46,216 nt of DNA from a virus. Both the position numbers and the translations under genes were made by a program. The first letter of the stretch is position 1. Each line of letters opens with the position of its first letter. This document shows, one piece after another, positions 7,245 to 17,372 of this stretch. Under the pieces are notes generated by a model. That model made no database searches. It saw only the letters and a list, made by a program, of their open reading frames with translations, and was not told where the DNA came from. Location of the stretch: the IMG/VR virus record IMGVR_UViG_3300042398_001228, positions 1 through 46,216 of that record; one strand, 5' to 3'.

Positions 7245-7257
7245 GTTTATACATATT
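7245..7257 (-). promoter_or_regulatory. Class B-like upstream motif
   Basis: The minus strand reads AATATGTATAAAC immediately before the ATG at 7244. It resembles the class B motif but ends at the start codon, so if it is a promoter the transcript would begin within the gene. Weak candidate. Confidence 0.25.
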
Positions 7258-7519
7258 AATAATCCCCATAGATATTAAAACGTTTAGGAGGCTCAGGGCG
7301 CACTTCTTCAACTTCTTTTTTAATAGCAAACAATTTAGAATTTAAAGGTTCAAGTCTAAAATGACATGGTTCCCCAGCTACTTGAAAATATGCTTCTAAA
7401 GTATCTGTTAAAGACTCATATACTGTTTTATCTTTAAACTCAGAAACAAGTCTCCACCTGTCACCAGGTGGAACTCGTTCTGCGATTAGATGGTTATATT
7501 CTATCTCTTGTGTTTCCAT
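7256..7519 (-). CDS. Small protein with a domain shared with the MazG-like enzyme
   Basis: 87 residues, the last gene after groES and groEL. Its second half (TLEAYFQVAGEPCHFRLEPL, then LFAIKKEVEEV) aligns with the C-terminal tail of the MazG-like protein at 14066-14680 (TVEARTKEQGEPCHYEKVGS, then YIVYRTRDKKV). Both end in a proline- and aromatic-rich segment. The N-terminal part contains PGDRWRLV, similar to DDRWRLI in the DUF2061 protein. The shared module has no known function that I can name; it may bind a ligand or partner. It starts one base after the groEL stop. Confidence 0.55.
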   Translation of the reverse strand: METQEIEYNHLIAERVPPGDRWRLVSEFKDKTVYESLTDTLEAYFQVAGEPCHFRLEPLNSKLFAIKKEVEEVRPEPPKRFNIYGDY

Positions 7520-7520
7520 A

Positions 7521-9461
<1,941 letters not shown>

Positions 9462-9465
<4 letters not shown>

Positions 9466-9818
9466 ATTTCGACTTTATTTAACATTGATTCTATTCCTTC
9501 TTTGACTGTATTCCAAGTGTTGATGTACTCTTTAATGGAATGGTATTCATTTTGATTTTGATAAAACTTTTCTTTTGCAATACGATTTAAAGCATTTTTA
9601 AAACTTGTGTAATACCCAAGAGTAATTTCCCTTTCTTTACCAGATGCTTCAGCTCCTCTAAATCCTTTCTCAGCGATTTTCATTTCCATCACTGTAAAGT
9701 TAGATGAATCTTTTACAATGTAAAAAGGTTCCATCAAAGGATCTTTAATTGTACAATAATTGGATTGTGTGTCATTTTCGTCCTTAGCAGGACGACCTTT
9801 GCTTTTTGTTTCTGCCAT
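9462..9818 (-). CDS. Unknown conserved phage protein with AT-hook-like N-terminus
   Basis: 118 residues, first gene of the chaperonin operon. The N-terminus KSKGRPAKDE contains a GRP core flanked by lysines, like an AT-hook that binds the minor groove of AT-rich DNA. The same kind of sequence (GRGRPSKK) begins the protein at 15780-16064. The centre (DPLMEPFYIVKDSSNFTVME) and the C-terminal helices match no family I know. DNA binding is suggested by the hook only. Confidence 0.5.
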
Positions 9819-9842
9819 AACTTACTTTAAATTTATAACTAT

Positions 9843-9854
9843 AATATACGAAAA
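9843..9854 (-). promoter_or_regulatory. Class A upstream motif (putative promoter)
   Basis: The minus strand reads TTTTCGTATATT, 24 bases before the ATG at 9818, between the sliding-clamp gene and the chaperonin operon. It is identical over 12 bases to the motif before the nuclease gene at 2859. Confidence 0.5.
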
Positions 9855-9886
9855 CTATTTTGAATTCCCAAATTCTCTAATACATA

Positions 9887-10621
9887 TTAGAAAGCACTTT
9901 CTTCTTTACGAACAACATAATAAGTACTAACAGTGTCTTCAGATTTAAACTCAAGTTTCATTAAACCTTGGTAACTTAAAAATATAAAACCTTCTTCTAA
10001 ATCTTTATTTTCTTTCAATATATTTCTAAACATATCTGAGTTAAACGGTATGTTTACTTTCTGTTGTTTAATTTTGCCGTACATTTGGTATGTGATTTTG
10101 TTGTTGTGGCCTTGTTCATCTCCAAATGTAAATACACACATATCATCTCCATTTAAGTCTTTATCAGTAGAAACTGTTAATAAACCAACTCCTGCTAAAG
10201 CAGATTTTGCTTTAACTAAATTATCAACGTGTTCTTTTTCCAAATGTAAACACACATCCCATTCTGGTTCTGTCACTGTAGCTACTTTAGATATAAGTAG
10301 TGGGTCTGCGAGTGCGTATGTCAAATTAAATGATGCGTCTGCAAAATGTAGTTTTGTATAAACACTTTTACCTTTTTCTAAAGTAAAGATCAAATCACCT
10401 TGTGTAATACTTAACAGGTTCAAAAATTTCTTTGTATCAAAAATAGCTAACTCACTATCTTCCATATCAAAGTTTGTATGTGTGATATTTCCAATCACTT
10501 CTTTATTAACAGACATAAAATCAATCGCAAGAGTTTTGTCTTTGATTTTCCACTTGACGGATTCATTCTCGCCTAAGTAGTATTTGTTTATAACCGATTG
10601 TAGAACTAATTTATTTACCAT
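9887..10621 (-). CDS. 45: Sliding clamp, T4 gp45-like
   Basis: 244 residues, near T4 gp45 (228). The pattern of alternating strands, the phrase NIPFNSDMFRNILKENKD and the final GLMKLEFKSEDTVSTYYVV correspond to the C-terminal domain of phage clamps (PFNADxFKEIL ... GxxKLEF ... YYxV). It forms a trimeric ring around DNA that holds the polymerase on the template, and in T4 it also activates late transcription. It lies directly downstream of the family B polymerase gene. The clamp loader is encoded 4 kb downstream. Confidence 0.85.
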   Translation of the reverse strand: MVNKLVLQSVINKYYLGENESVKWKIKDKTLAIDFMSVNKEVIGNITHTNFDMEDSELAIFDTKKFLNLLSITQGDLIFTLEKGKSVYTKLHFADASFNLTYALADPLLISKVATVTEPEWDVCLHLEKEHVDNLVKAKSALAGVGLLTVSTDKDLNGDDMCVFTFGDEQGHNNKITYQMYGKIKQQKVNIPFNSDMFRNILKENKDLEEGFIFLSYQGLMKLEFKSEDTVSTYYVVRKEESAF

Positions 10622-10630
10622 ATGTTAAAA

Positions 10631-10664
10631 ATAAAAAAAATATTTTAATTATCCTAGTTAAAAT
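10631..10664 (-). terminator. AT-rich hairpin with T-run, possible weak terminator
   Basis: On the minus strand ATTTTAA pairs with TTAAAAT around the polymerase stop codon and is followed by ATTTTTTTTATTTTT. The stem is AT-only, so termination is probably partial and some transcripts would run on into the sliding-clamp gene. Confidence 0.4.
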
Positions 10665-13383
10665 TAAAGAATTTCGCTTTAAATGGATTCAAGTTTAACT
10701 GCCACCCAATATCATTGTATACGCCTTCCAATTTGTTTCTAATTACACTATCAAATAACCCATCACGATCAATATATTTATTGATCAATTCTGTGATTTC
10801 GGGTGGGTCATTATAACCGTTATATCCTATAACATCAATATGGTATGGGTTTGATTTTAAATAAGCAATATACATTTTATCTCCAATCGTAAATTCAGGA
10901 TATTTTACTGTTAAATTTTTATGTCGTAAGAAATCGTTGTAAATGATTGCTGCTTTAGTGTTGATAGGACATTTTAGTTTTAATTTAGAGAATAATTCAC
11001 TAGGCATAGGTTTACGTTCAATATATTCACCCATTTTCTTTAACCCCATTGGTTTAAGTAATTTTATCCAATCTACAGTCTGCATCGAATTTTTAAAATC
11101 CATTACATCCTTATCTATTTCCTCTTTCGATTTACTAAATAATATATTTTTGATTAGATTTTCTCCGAAATTTCTAAAATATGGAGGGAAATTAGATTTC
11201 ATAATATCTAATCCTTTCATTTCTAGCTCTTCAATTTCAACACCTTCTTTGTTTACAATATACATTGCGTAACGACGTTTACCAGACCAATATGCTTTTT
11301 CAGCGATTACTTCTTGCTTTAATTCAAAATAATGTTTTCCATTCATATTGAATAAATCTTTAGTAATACTGTTTAAGTTATTATTTGCTACAGTTTGTAA
11401 TTCACTTGTTAAACTTAATAACCGTTTAATTTTTTCTTTACGGTTATTATAATCTAAATCGGGATTACGATGTTTAAGTAGATCTGTTAATTCCATATAT
11501 AAGGAATCTGTGTCTGAGGCGATTACAAATTGTCTTGGATCTATATCTAATTGATCTGAGATGTATTGGTTTACGTATGTAATAGATTCTTTGGTTAATC
11601 GTTGCCCACTGTTTGTAATAGCGGATGAACAAATTTTAAATCCATCTGTAAAACGCCATGAGTTGATAGCGTATGTACCATATAATGCGTTTTGTAAGAT
11701 CTTAAATGCCATTTGGTACAAATCATACAACTTATAATTTGCCCAATCTTCTTGTTTACCTGCTGTTTTCTTTAATGCTCGATAATGTTCTCGTTTATCA
11801 AACCAATCCTCTAATACCTCACAAGCAATACTTTTAGTGTCGGTTCTAAAAAATGCTCCACTAGCAGAAATTGACCATTCATTTTTTTCAATAAGTTTAA
11901 TAAGTTGACCAACAGGTATTTCTGCGTCTTTTAACTTATATGTTTTACGATTTAATTTTTGTATATGAATACTTTGTTCTGGGTCAAGTTTCTTAAGTTG
12001 TTCTAATGAGTTATATTGTTCATAGTTATTCTTTGTAACAATTCTACCCATTAATGTTTCGATACCTAAATTAAGTGATTTAATAATTGAAGGGTATAGT
12101 GAGGTAAAGTCTAAGTCACTTACATCTGAATATAGTCCAGGTATAGGGTCTAGTAGGTATCCTCCAGCATAACTATCTTTTTTCTTTATTGTTTTAGGAT
12201 TACGTTGAATGTATTTTCCAGCTGCTGTTTTGACTATGACTTGATTATCTTCAAAACTATAAATAATACCTTCAATTGTTGGTGTACCTCGTTGATGTTG
12301 AACTGGGTCTCCTAATTCTAATTCTCTAATTGAAGGGTTCGTTGTAGTTGGTTTATTTGGTGCTATAATACCCTTACGTTTTAGATAAGTTAAAATAGCG
12401 CCTTCATTTAATGCTGTATTGTAATAAATAGATTCATATGGAGTATGGCATAGATGAGAAATTAAGACTGTTAATTCAATAAACTTTAGTTTTTCCTCTA
12501 ATGCCTCTATAATCTCAACATCTCGAATGTTATAATCTATAAATTTGATTGGGTCTTCTCTAAATAAAGTATCTAGATTACCGTTGTATTCAATTTTACC
12601 TAACTTAGCATATTTAGTTCCAATATCACCTAGTTTATATGATGATTCCTCCTTCATGATGTACTTGCGAAGTAAATGCATAAAGTCGAGACAATTAACT
12701 AACCCGATACGAATCGGCGAATTTGGTTGAGATGGTATTTCCTCAACTTTACCCACAGGAGACAAACGATTTACCTCGTCTCCTAAACGTTTTTTAATTC
12801 TGTAGTATAAGTATGGGATATCAAAGAAATCACTGTTATATCCTACAACAATTGTAGGATCCATTTGTTCCCATTTGTTTAAGAATTTACGTAACAAAGT
12901 ATTTTCATCAGGACAAGGTACAACTACTTTACCATCTTGATTTATTTCCTCAATTTTACCTGCTTTATCTAAGATAAAACATATTTTTTCTTTAGTTGTA
13001 GTGTCAATTAAAGCAATGGCGGTTATTTCTGCGTTTGCCTCTTTAATAGTTTGTGGTGTAAGTGCTCCTAAAATCTCAATCTCAATATCTAAATAAATTG
13101 TATTATGATAAGAGGGCATTTCATCTGTTTGGTAATATAAATCCCTTAGAATTACTAATTCACGGTCAATATCTTTTTCGTATATTGTAGGATCTTTTTT
13201 ATCTACTTTACCAGAAACAGGAGAACATCTTTCACCAAAGAGTGTCGTATGTTCTCCTTCTTCATCGAGTTTATATAGAGTAGGCCAATATTGGAATTTA
13301 TGTATTCCTTTTTTATCGTCCCGAAGATAGTAATACCATTGATCTTCTCCGGGCAATCTGTTATAAAAAACACTTTGGTACAT
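10654..13383 (-). CDS. 43: DNA polymerase, family B (T4 gp43-like)
   Basis: 909 residues, close to T4 gp43 (898). The 3'-5' exonuclease motifs are intact: Exo I D99-I-E101, Exo II GYNSDFFD with D185, Exo III YNIRD with D288. The polymerase motifs follow: motif A DFTSLYPS with D425, motif B KILQNALYG at 561-569, motif C ASDTDS with D624 and D626. All catalytic acids are present, so it should be a proofreading replicative polymerase. It is transcribed first from a class A promoter, followed by the sliding clamp. The window also encodes a second, family A-like polymerase at 39188-40438. Confidence 0.97.
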   Translation of the reverse strand: MYQSVFYNRLPGEDQWYYYLRDDKKGIHKFQYWPTLYKLDEEGEHTTLFGERCSPVSGKVDKKDPTIYEKDIDRELVILRDLYYQTDEMPSYHNTIYLDIEIEILGALTPQTIKEANAEITAIALIDTTTKEKICFILDKAGKIEEINQDGKVVVPCPDENTLLRKFLNKWEQMDPTIVVGYNSDFFDIPYLYYRIKKRLGDEVNRLSPVGKVEEIPSQPNSPIRIGLVNCLDFMHLLRKYIMKEESSYKLGDIGTKYAKLGKIEYNGNLDTLFREDPIKFIDYNIRDVEIIEALEEKLKFIELTVLISHLCHTPYESIYYNTALNEGAILTYLKRKGIIAPNKPTTTNPSIRELELGDPVQHQRGTPTIEGIIYSFEDNQVIVKTAAGKYIQRNPKTIKKKDSYAGGYLLDPIPGLYSDVSDLDFTSLYPSIIKSLNLGIETLMGRIVTKNNYEQYNSLEQLKKLDPEQSIHIQKLNRKTYKLKDAEIPVGQLIKLIEKNEWSISASGAFFRTDTKSIACEVLEDWFDKREHYRALKKTAGKQEDWANYKLYDLYQMAFKILQNALYGTYAINSWRFTDGFKICSSAITNSGQRLTKESITYVNQYISDQLDIDPRQFVIASDTDSLYMELTDLLKHRNPDLDYNNRKEKIKRLLSLTSELQTVANNNLNSITKDLFNMNGKHYFELKQEVIAEKAYWSGKRRYAMYIVNKEGVEIEELEMKGLDIMKSNFPPYFRNFGENLIKNILFSKSKEEIDKDVMDFKNSMQTVDWIKLLKPMGLKKMGEYIERKPMPSELFSKLKLKCPINTKAAIIYNDFLRHKNLTVKYPEFTIGDKMYIAYLKSNPYHIDVIGYNGYNDPPEITELINKYIDRDGLFDSVIRNKLEGVYNDIGWQLNLNPFKAKFFNFN

Positions 13384-13399
13384 AGACTTAATTTATATT

Positions 13400-13410
13400 A
13401 AGATAAGAAA
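13400..13410 (-). promoter_or_regulatory. Class A-like upstream motif (putative promoter)
   Basis: The minus strand reads TTTCTTATCTT, a one-base variant of the class A core, 17-27 bases before the polymerase start. As at 6276-6308, it shares its T-run with the preceding terminator. Confidence 0.4.
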
Positions 13411-13435
13411 AAGCCTGCAGTTAAGCAAGCTTTTT
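13408..13435 (-). terminator. Rho-independent terminator
   Basis: On the minus strand AAAAAGCTTGC pairs with GCAGGCTTTTT (11 bp with one G-T pair) around a 6-base loop, and the T-run runs on into TTTTTCTTAT. It ends the two-gene unit of tagged proteins at 13455-14043. Confidence 0.75.
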
Positions 13436-13454
13436 TAAGAAAAATATTTTAAAA

Positions 13455-13757
13455 TTATTCTATTTCAATTTTCCAATTATCTTGATTTTGGCGGTCTAAT
13501 TGGTCTTCAAAATCTTGTCCTCTAAAATTGCCAAAAAACTCATCATAAGCAAATTGTTCATCAGACATTAATTTATTTTTAAATTCTTCAAATTCTTCTT
13601 CATCATCGAAGTCATCTACGTCAAAAATAACTGTAAATGGTTCTGGGGTAAATTTAATAGTGACTGAGTCTGAGTCTAGTTCATTTAGCTTGGTTTTATA
13701 TTCACTTTCAGTGATAATGCCTGCTAATTTTTGCATAAGGAGTGCTTTCTTATTCAT
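13455..13757 (-). CDS. Tagged acidic protein (N-terminal ITE tag), probable internal head protein
   Basis: 100 residues. Residues 1-17 (MNKKALLMQKLAGIITE) are the shared tag and are followed by SEYKTKLNEL, almost the same as in the protein at 3521-4003. The rest is very acidic (FDVDDFDDEEEFEEFKNKL) with several phenylalanines, and no known domain is seen. Acidic bodies behind a targeting tag are plausible for scaffold or DNA-mimic proteins in the head, but this is inference. It is the second gene of a two-gene unit whose first member also carries the tag. Confidence 0.65.
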   Translation of the reverse strand: MNKKALLMQKLAGIITESEYKTKLNELDSDSVTIKFTPEPFTVIFDVDDFDDEEEFEEFKNKLMSDEQFAYDEFFGNFRGQDFEDQLDRQNQDNWKIEIE

Positions 13758-13770
13758 TTTATCTAGGTTT

Positions 13771-14043
13771 TTAATTTATATCCCAATTTATTTTTTTTAA
13801 TTTATCTTTAAATTCATAAACAGTATCATCCCTTTCATCCATAGCGGCTGATTCACTACCTGATCCTTTAGCTGCTTTAAAAGCATTTTTCATAGCTGTT
13901 TCAATTTCTTTTTTTAATTCTAATGCTTGTGCTTTTGTTTCAGATGGACCTGTTAATTTAACACCGGTATACAATTCAATAGTTTGTTTTGACTCAGTAA
14001 TAAGACCTGCTAGCATCTGCATTCTTTTAAATTCTTTGTTCAT
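13771..14043 (-). CDS. Tagged protein (N-terminal ITE tag), probable internal head protein
   Basis: 90 residues from the ATG at 14043; an upstream in-frame ATG at 14064 would put seven extra residues before the tag and lies inside the class B motif, so it is rejected. Residues 1-17 are MNKEFKRMQMLAGLITE, the same tag with the same E17. Here the residues after the tag diverge (SKQTIELYTG rather than SEYKTKL). The body is rich in lysine and alanine (KEIETAMKNAFKAAKGSG) and could bind DNA. Prohead targeting and cleavage after E17 are inferred. Confidence 0.65.
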   Translation of the reverse strand: MNKEFKRMQMLAGLITESKQTIELYTGVKLTGPSETKAQALELKKEIETAMKNAFKAAKGSGSESAAMDERDDTVYEFKDKLKKINWDIN

Positions 14044-14051
14044 TTCAGATA

Positions 14052-14068
14052 TTTTATTATACATATTA
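14052..14068 (-). promoter_or_regulatory. Class B upstream motif (putative late promoter)
   Basis: The minus strand reads TAATATGTATAATAAAA, 9 bases before the ATG at 14043 and overlapping the stop codon of the MazG-like gene. It agrees over 15 bases with the motif before the holin candidate at 30397, which makes it one of the best examples. Confidence 0.5.
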
Positions 14069-14680
14069 GAAAAATTTACTTAAGTCAGGTCTGAAGTAAT
14101 TAATATTTTTCATTACTTTTTTATCACGTGTTCTATAGACGATATAATATGACCCAACCTTTTCATAGTGACATGGTTCGCCCTGTTCTTTGGTACGTGC
14201 TTCAACTGTTGCTTGTGCGTCCTCTTCGTTTGAGCAAGCTTTGCTAAGATTCGAGGCTTGAACTTCTTGATACGCGGGCCATACTTTATTCTTAAGACCA
14301 TGTAGCATAGCACCGTTCCCAAGGGAAACATACGTGATGTCACATAAAGCATCAAGAACTTCAACAATATTTCCTGTTTCACACGCATGTTTATATTCCT
14401 CCAATTCTTCTAAAATGAAATTATAAACGAACATCCACTCCTTCTCATCAGGGATGGCCGGGTTATAATTATTGGGCTTTCCCATTATCGTATTGAACTC
14501 TTCAACTTCGGATATAAATGGTACATAGTTTTCTTTTATTAAAACTATTTCACCTTGTAATCGATTCCATTCCTTGATTACATCATCTCCAAATTCAATT
14601 TTGGACATCATAGATAAATCTATGGCTTGAGTTTTGAGCAAATTAATAAGCTCGTCTTGTTTTTTTTCTAATTGTGTCAT
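14066..14680 (-). CDS. MazG-like nucleotide pyrophosphohydrolase
   Basis: 204 residues from the ATG at 14680, six bases after the phosphoribosyltransferase stop; a longer reading from 14746 overlaps that gene and is rejected. ILEELEEYKHA and EVLDALCDITYVSLG supply the paired ExxE and ExxD acidic motifs of the MazG/all-alpha NTP pyrophosphohydrolase fold, which cleaves (d)NTPs to monophosphates. A C-terminal module (EARTKEQGEPCHYEKVGSYY, then RDKKVMKNINYFRPDL) is shared with the protein at 7256-7519. In phages such enzymes are thought to clean the nucleotide pool or act on alarmones. It lies in an operon with GTP cyclohydrolase and the phosphoribosyltransferase. Confidence 0.75.
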   Translation of the reverse strand: MTQLEKKQDELINLLKTQAIDLSMMSKIEFGDDVIKEWNRLQGEIVLIKENYVPFISEVEEFNTIMGKPNNYNPAIPDEKEWMFVYNFILEELEEYKHACETGNIVEVLDALCDITYVSLGNGAMLHGLKNKVWPAYQEVQASNLSKACSNEEDAQATVEARTKEQGEPCHYEKVGSYYIVYRTRDKKVMKNINYFRPDLSKFF

Positions 14681-14685
14681 ATAAC

Positions 14686-15099
14686 TTATTTTAAATAGTC
14701 TTGAATTGTTTCTGAATTTTCTTGTTCCCAAGGGTAAACTACCCAACTATCTGATTCAAATGATGCTGCCCATAATTCAGGCATAAATTTTGAGGTATGT
14801 GGTTTAAAGTGGAGACAAGCATATATTGAATAAGGAAATTCATCGTATAATTTAACAAATGTTTCTCCACTATCACAAATATCATCTACTATTAGTGTTT
14901 TTTTAGATATATTTTCTATCTCTACTAAGGGTAAATTTAGTTTATGTGATAACATAACAGCCGGAATTAAACCTCCTCTAGGCAAACCACAAATAGAATC
15001 TATTTGTTCTCCGGATTCAATGATTTGTTGAATTAAACGATCAACTAACCATTCTATATCACCCCAGTTTAAATGTACTTTAGATTTGGTGTCCACCAT
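14686..15099 (-). CDS. Phosphoribosyltransferase, xanthine-guanine type
   Basis: 137 residues. TLIVDDICDSGETF (about residues 68-81) is the PRPP-binding signature of type I phosphoribosyltransferases, preceded by GLPRGGLIPAVMLS, which forms the pyrophosphate loop. The C-terminal SWVVYPWE recalls the base-binding end of guanine/xanthine enzymes such as Gpt. The likely reaction is guanine plus PRPP to GMP. It overlaps the GTP cyclohydrolase gene by 20 bases. Because a DpdA-type enzyme would release free guanine from DNA, a guanine salvage enzyme next to FolE fits a recycling loop; that link is inference. Confidence 0.75.
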   Translation of the reverse strand: MVDTKSKVHLNWGDIEWLVDRLIQQIIESGEQIDSICGLPRGGLIPAVMLSHKLNLPLVEIENISKKTLIVDDICDSGETFVKLYDEFPYSIYACLHFKPHTSKFMPELWAASFESDSWVVYPWEQENSETIQDYLK

Positions 15100-15778
15100 T
15101 ATTAACTTTTAATGAATCAAAAAATTCTTTACGTGCTTGATTATCGTTGTCCATAAACACACCTGATGCTTTAGTTGTAACCATTGAAGCTCCTTGATGT
15201 TTAACGCCACGACATGATACACAGTTGTGAGTTGCTACTACAGTTACAATTACGCCTTTATTCAATTCACAAATTTTATCTACAGCATTATGGATGGCTG
15301 AGGTTAATTGTTCTTGGATAGCACCTCTACGCCCAAATAGCTCTACAATACGGTTTAGTTTAGATAATCCGATTACACGACCTTCTTCTCCAACAACATA
15401 TCCAATATGAACAACTCCTCCAATTGTTTGATGGTGATGTGAACACATTGAAGTAATTGGAATATTTCTTTCAATTACAATACCATCATATCCATCAGAT
15501 GGGAAAGATGTAATTTCAGACATTGCATCGTATCTACCTTTCCATAGATCAAACACATATGCTTTTGCTACACGTCGAGGTGTATCTTGTGAGTTTGGAT
15601 CATTTCTCCAATCACAACCTAAAGCATCTAAAAACTTACCATAAGCTTCTTCTGCTTCATCTACCATACTCCACTTTTCATTTTCGGTAAGTGGGAAACC
15701 AGGTGCAACTCCATTTGCAAAACCAATTTGAACACACTCTAAATCGTCGTGTTGTTTTTTACGTTTGTTTTCTGTCAT
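15080..15778 (-). CDS. folE: GTP cyclohydrolase I
   Basis: 232 residues. Zinc ligands are visible: C112 in MCSHHHQ with the neighbouring histidines, and C186 in HNCVSCRGVKHQ. Other hallmarks are DTPRRVAKAY near residue 66 and GLSKLNRIVELF. It converts GTP to dihydroneopterin triphosphate, the first step to both folate and 7-deazaguanines. With QueD, QueE and QueC encoded 6-8 kb upstream in the transcription direction, the phage has all four steps to preQ0. It is followed with overlap by the phosphoribosyltransferase and MazG-like genes. Confidence 0.95.
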   Translation of the reverse strand: MTENKRKKQHDDLECVQIGFANGVAPGFPLTENEKWSMVDEAEEAYGKFLDALGCDWRNDPNSQDTPRRVAKAYVFDLWKGRYDAMSEITSFPSDGYDGIVIERNIPITSMCSHHHQTIGGVVHIGYVVGEEGRVIGLSKLNRIVELFGRRGAIQEQLTSAIHNAVDKICELNKGVIVTVVATHNCVSCRGVKHQGASMVTTKASGVFMDNDNQARKEFFDSLKVNNGGHQI

Positions 15779-15779
15779 G

Positions 15780-16064
15780 TTAATCTTGAATTGTTATTTT
15801 TTCTATTTTATATTCTTTCATATATCGCTTAATAAACGATTTTCCTATCCCGATATCAAGTATTTCATGATCATCTGGTATAAGGGGAGTATGTTTACGA
15901 GTAGAGATAATAGGGTCTAATTCGTAGTTTTGGTATGTGTTTAGAAAATGTTTTTTACCTTTTTTATAAACAACACATATAGTTATTTTTTCCGATACCG
16001 GTCTACCTGTCCTCACTATAGGTGTTTTAGGTGCGGTTTTTTTAGAAGGTCTGCCTCTTCCCAT
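15780..16064 (-). CDS. Small basic protein with two AT-hook-like motifs
   Basis: 94 residues from the ATG at 16064 (MGRGRPSKKTAP). A reading from 16115 would add 17 residues translated from the terminator and promoter, so it is rejected. GRGRPSKK and RTGRPVSEK are two GRP-centred basic motifs like AT-hooks, which bind the minor groove of AT-rich DNA. The remainder (ITICVVYKKGKKHFLNTYQN and a helical end) has no family I know. It starts the FolE operon behind a class A motif. DNA binding is likely, the purpose unknown. Confidence 0.5.
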   Translation of the reverse strand: MGRGRPSKKTAPKTPIVRTGRPVSEKITICVVYKKGKKHFLNTYQNYELDPIISTRKHTPLIPDDHEILDIGIGKSFIKRYMKEYKIEKITIQD

Positions 16065-16080
16065 AACTTTTAATTTATTG

Positions 16081-16091
16081 AAATATAAGAA
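16081..16091 (-). promoter_or_regulatory. Class A upstream motif (putative promoter)
   Basis: The minus strand reads TTCTTATATTT, 17-27 bases before the ATG at 16064 and overlapping the foot of the terminator hairpin at 16089-16108. Confidence 0.45.
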
Positions 16092-16108
16092 GGTTCTTTC
16101 GAACCTCC
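16089..16108 (-). terminator. Rho-independent terminator with GAAA loop
   Basis: On the minus strand GGAGGTTC pairs with GAACCTTC (one G-T pair) around a GAAA tetraloop, 3 bases after the stop of the DUF2061 gene. It ends the tail-fibre and sulfation transcript. The T-run is short (TTCTTATATT) and merges with a class A motif. Confidence 0.65.
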
Positions 16109-16111
16109 AAA

Positions 16112-16558
16112 TCATTTTTTATTCCCTATTCTAATCCATTTATACCAAATACGTTCATGGAAGAAATAAATTATAGGTTTAAGTATAAGTTCTCCAACAC
16201 CCAACAATGAAGATAATTCAACTGATGCTCCTAAAGAATAAGCTACTATTACTGTTGTTAAAGTTCCAAGTATTCTATATGAAAGTGTCTTTAATATATG
16301 TCGAATCATTACTGATTCTTCTTTTATTGTAATTATATGGGCTGTATTGTTTCTTATAGTACAGTATCCTTCACAGCTAATATGCCATTTATAATCTTGG
16401 ATTTCATCTAACCAATCTTTAGTTGTAAAAGTATGTCCATCAACTATAACATTTGAAACTAAAATTTCATTCCCATTTTCAATTAATCTCCAACGATCAT
16501 CTTCTGATTTAGATACTGTGTTGAATCTAATTTGGTATTGTTTAGATTTAGGTTTCAT
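16112..16558 (-). CDS. DUF2061 membrane protein of the sulfation cassette
   Basis: 148 residues. The C-terminal 65 residues (VMIRHILKTLSYRILGTLTT, then two hydrophobic helices around VIVAYSLG and SLLGVGELILKPIIYFF, ending HERIWYKWIRIG) match the DUF2061 pattern. From recollection, this domain of unknown function occurs next to or fused to APS kinase genes in bacteria. The N-terminal 80 residues (YQIRFNTVSKSEDDRWRLIE, then CEGYCTIRNNTAHIIT) form a separate soluble domain. It overlaps the nucleotidyltransferase gene by 4 bases and is last in the cassette, before a terminator. A role in sulfate uptake or in anchoring the enzymes is a guess from context. Confidence 0.7.
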   Translation of the reverse strand: MKPKSKQYQIRFNTVSKSEDDRWRLIENGNEILVSNVIVDGHTFTTKDWLDEIQDYKWHISCEGYCTIRNNTAHIITIKEESVMIRHILKTLSYRILGTLTTVIVAYSLGASVELSSLLGVGELILKPIIYFFHERIWYKWIRIGNKK

Positions 16559-16950
16559 AATTTACCTTCTTTACGCATTTGTTCTCTGATTTTAGTTGCA
16601 GATATTTCTGCTACATCTGTAGGTGGGATATGTTCTATAATGTCGTATCCAACTCCACGCCCAAATTCAATTGAACATATGTCAGGTATAACCATTACCT
16701 TAACTCGAGGCTCATCTGTGTAGAATAAAGTAATATTTTCTTTAACTTGCTCAGCAGTAAATGGATTTTTTTCATCTGGTTTAATATCTCGGATACAGAT
16801 CAAAACGTTTTTACCTTCATCCATTGCTCGTTTAAATAACTCTTGGTGTCCTGTGTGTAAAGGTTGCCATCTGCCTACAAACATAGCGTGTTGGTTTTCT
16901 TTAGCTGGTAAAGATGATTGTACGTGGATTTTCTTATCCCAATTTTGCAT
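16555..16950 (-). CDS. Nucleotidyltransferase of the HxGH superfamily
   Basis: 131 residues. VGRWQPLHTGH (about residues 25-35) is the nucleotide-binding HxGH motif and EISATKIREQMRKEG near the C-terminus is the second signature (ISxTxxR). Members transfer a nucleotidyl group: NMN or phosphopantetheine adenylyltransferases, glycerol-phosphate cytidylyltransferase and ATP sulfurylase share this fold. Because it sits between an APS kinase and a DUF2061 gene, a role in making the activated sulfate donor is possible, but it is much shorter than known ATP sulfurylases. Family assignment is firm, the substrate is open. Confidence 0.8.
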   Translation of the reverse strand: MQNWDKKIHVQSSLPAKENQHAMFVGRWQPLHTGHQELFKRAMDEGKNVLICIRDIKPDEKNPFTAEQVKENITLFYTDEPRVKVMVIPDICSIEFGRGVGYDIIEHIPPTDVAEISATKIREQMRKEGKL

Positions 16951-17371
16951 AACTAATAATTTGGTTTAAACATTCTTCTACTGAAATATATGTAGTGTCT
17001 ATATCAAGGTAATTTTCTGTTGGTTGTTGGTAATTTTCTACATGAAAATTTTCTCTACCTCTAATTTCAGTAGTATGAATATAAAATTCTTTTATAGAAT
17101 CTCCAAGTTTATTTTTAAATTCTTCACGTTGATCTTTATAAGGGGAAACTAAAGATACAACTACATTTTGTCCTTTATTATGAAGGAAATGTGACAGATG
17201 TTGAGCTAATTCAATATTTTTTCTTCTACCTGCTTCACTATAATCTTTGTTATCAAAAATAGCACGTAAGTCATCTCCATCAACATGGAAAACGTTGTCT
17301 AATTTTTGTTTAAATGCGGATGCTAAAACTGTTTTACCATGTCCTGGCTGTCCTGTAAACCAATAAATCAT
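16934..17371 (-). CDS. cysC: Adenylylsulfate (APS) kinase
   Basis: 145 residues from the ATG at 17371 (MIYWFTGQPGHGKT), placed one base after the sulfotransferase stop; a longer reading from 17407 overlaps that gene and is rejected. The P-loop GQPGHGKT is at 7-14. VDGDDLRAIF, then YSEAGRRKNIELAQHLSHFL and VVVSLVSPYKDQREEF match the APS kinase signature (DGDxxR, S-x2-R-x2-N, SPyxxxR). It phosphorylates APS to PAPS, the sulfate donor of sulfotransferases. The length is slightly short for CysC (about 200 in E. coli). It overlaps the nucleotidyltransferase gene by 17 bases. Confidence 0.85.
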   Translation of the reverse strand: MIYWFTGQPGHGKTVLASAFKQKLDNVFHVDGDDLRAIFDNKDYSEAGRRKNIELAQHLSHFLHNKGQNVVVSLVSPYKDQREEFKNKLGDSIKEFYIHTTEIRGRENFHVENYQQPTENYLDIDTTYISVEECLNQIISYAKLG

Positions 17372-17372
17372 A

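Noticed and set aside
16555-16950. Calling the nucleotidyltransferase an ATP sulfurylase outright.
   Set aside because: It has the shared HxGH fold motif, but at 131 residues is far shorter than known sulfurylases; only the superfamily is supported.
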